Source: a virus
Virus record (IMG/VR): IMGVR_UViG_3300006030_000012
Span: 1-38,733 of that record
Length of the DNA: 38,733 nt
Strand: one strand, 5' to 3'
Of the stretch, positions 38,360-38,733 are shown one piece after another. The position numbers were made by a program, and so were the translations under genes. The notes under the pieces were generated by a model, which saw only the letters and a program-made list of their open reading frames with translations, was not told the DNA's origin and searched no databases. The first letter of the stretch is position 1, and each line of letters begins with the position of its first letter.

Positions 38360-38733
38360 CATTCGGGATCGGGGAAGCAGTTGCTGCCGGCCTAAAGGTC
38401 ATCGACAAGTTCGTCCCTGATCCGCAGGCCAAAGCCAACGCCGAGAAAGAGTTGCGCGAAAGCCTGCAGGCCTGGGACAAGACGCAGACAGACGTCAATG
38501 CCGAAGAGGCCAAGCACGAAAGCATCTTCGTCGCCGGCTGGCGCCCAGCTCTCGGCTGGACGTGTGCCTTCGCGTTTGCATTCATCTATGTGATCGGCCC
38601 GATGATCACCTGGCTGTCGACAATGGCCGGCAATCCGATCCCGCTGCCGTCCTTCAACGTCGACGCTCTCATGGGCCTCACGCTTGGCATGTTAGGTCTC
38701 GGAGGGCTGCGAACCTACGAGAAGGTTAAGGGC
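38356..38733 (+). CDS. Holin, 3TM type, 5' part (continues at 1-112)
   Basis: Starts with ATG 38356 and is open to the window end. After joining to the left end the full protein is 129 residues. A soluble N-terminus (VIDKFVPDPQAKANAEKELR, then ESLQAWDKTQTD) precedes GWRPALGWTCAFAFAFIYVIGPMI, cut here to the motif GWRPxLGW and a hydrophobic helix, the pattern of the 3TM holin family also found in gene transfer agents. It would make the lesions through which the GH108 endolysin reaches the wall. Confidence 0.87.
   Translation, partial: MTFGIGEAVAAGLKVIDKFVPDPQAKANAEKELRESLQAWDKTQTDVNAEEAKHESIFVAGWRPALGWTCAFAFAFIYVIGPMITWLSTMAGNPIPLPSFNVDALMGLTLGMLGLGGLRTYEKVKG
38634..38733. repeat. Terminal direct repeat, right copy
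   Basis: Identical over all 100 bases to 1-100. It marks the circular closure of the sequence. Confidence 0.95.

Noticed and set aside
1-38733. tRNA genes, CRISPR arrays, insertion sequences
   Set aside because: No cloverleaf-like segment, no regularly spaced repeat-spacer pattern, and no transposase or terminal inverted repeats were seen. The only regular repeats are the GGACA iterons.

Overview
The window is a complete temperate tailed-phage genome in linearised form. The first 100 bases are identical to the last 100 (1-100 and 38634-38733), and the holin gene runs off the right end and finishes at the left end. The molecule therefore closes into a circle of 38,633 bp. The genome is GC-rich. 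Its promoters look alphaproteobacterial (TTGnnn / TAnnnT), and the gene types (GH108 endolysin, SU10-type capsid, ~730-residue portal, Sf6-like small terminase, RecE-type exonuclease, DnaA domain IV-like protein) fit a podovirus-like phage of an alphaproteobacterium. Host and morphotype are inferences, since no host gene is present. Every gene is on the + strand except the integrase.

Layout, read around the circle. (1) Integration and control: a tyrosine integrase (10921-11997, -) with a candidate attP region at its 3' side, and a divergent GNAT-fusion gene. (2) Early operon 13074-16281: a 28-residue membrane peptide, several small proteins, a DnaA domain IV-like protein, a Cys-rich lipoprotein-like peptide and a RecE-like exonuclease. 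(3) Operon from 16376: a 72-residue XRE-type HTH protein (best repressor candidate), a C5 cytosine methyltransferase with a second long ORF overprinted on it, a RuvC-like resolvase, a candidate SSB, and an HNH gene with a detached zinc-ribbon piece. (4) Replication: a primase-helicase whose 3' end runs into an iteron-like array of about ten GGACA repeats, a small winged-helix-like protein, and a protein ending in an SSB-type tip (DDDIPF). (5) Packaging: HNH, small terminase, a metallophosphoesterase, large terminase. (6) Head: a promoter, then a glycosyltransferase, a SAM methyltransferase, portal, scaffold and capsid. (7) Adaptor, tail and fibre genes, a Gly-rich tip protein and a fibre chaperone. 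(8) Lysis genes across the junction. (9) Tail hub and ejection-type virion proteins up to 10697, interrupted by a CysH-like PP-loop gene and ending at a strong terminator.

The most interesting structure is regulatory. A 17-bp dyad, TTGCGT-N5-ACGCAA, recurs in the main promoter regions (int, 13019, 16319, 26929, and a degraded copy at 22719). In four of them it covers the -35 of a promoter of form TTGCGT-N16/17-TAnnnT. A single small HTH protein encoded behind one of these sites could silence the whole genome in the lysogen. The second notable structure is the iteron array joined to the primase-helicase gene, a good candidate replication origin. The third is the protein-mimicry content: one protein with a DnaA-type DNA-binding domain and one carrying the SSB C-terminal tip, both suited to recruiting host replication proteins.
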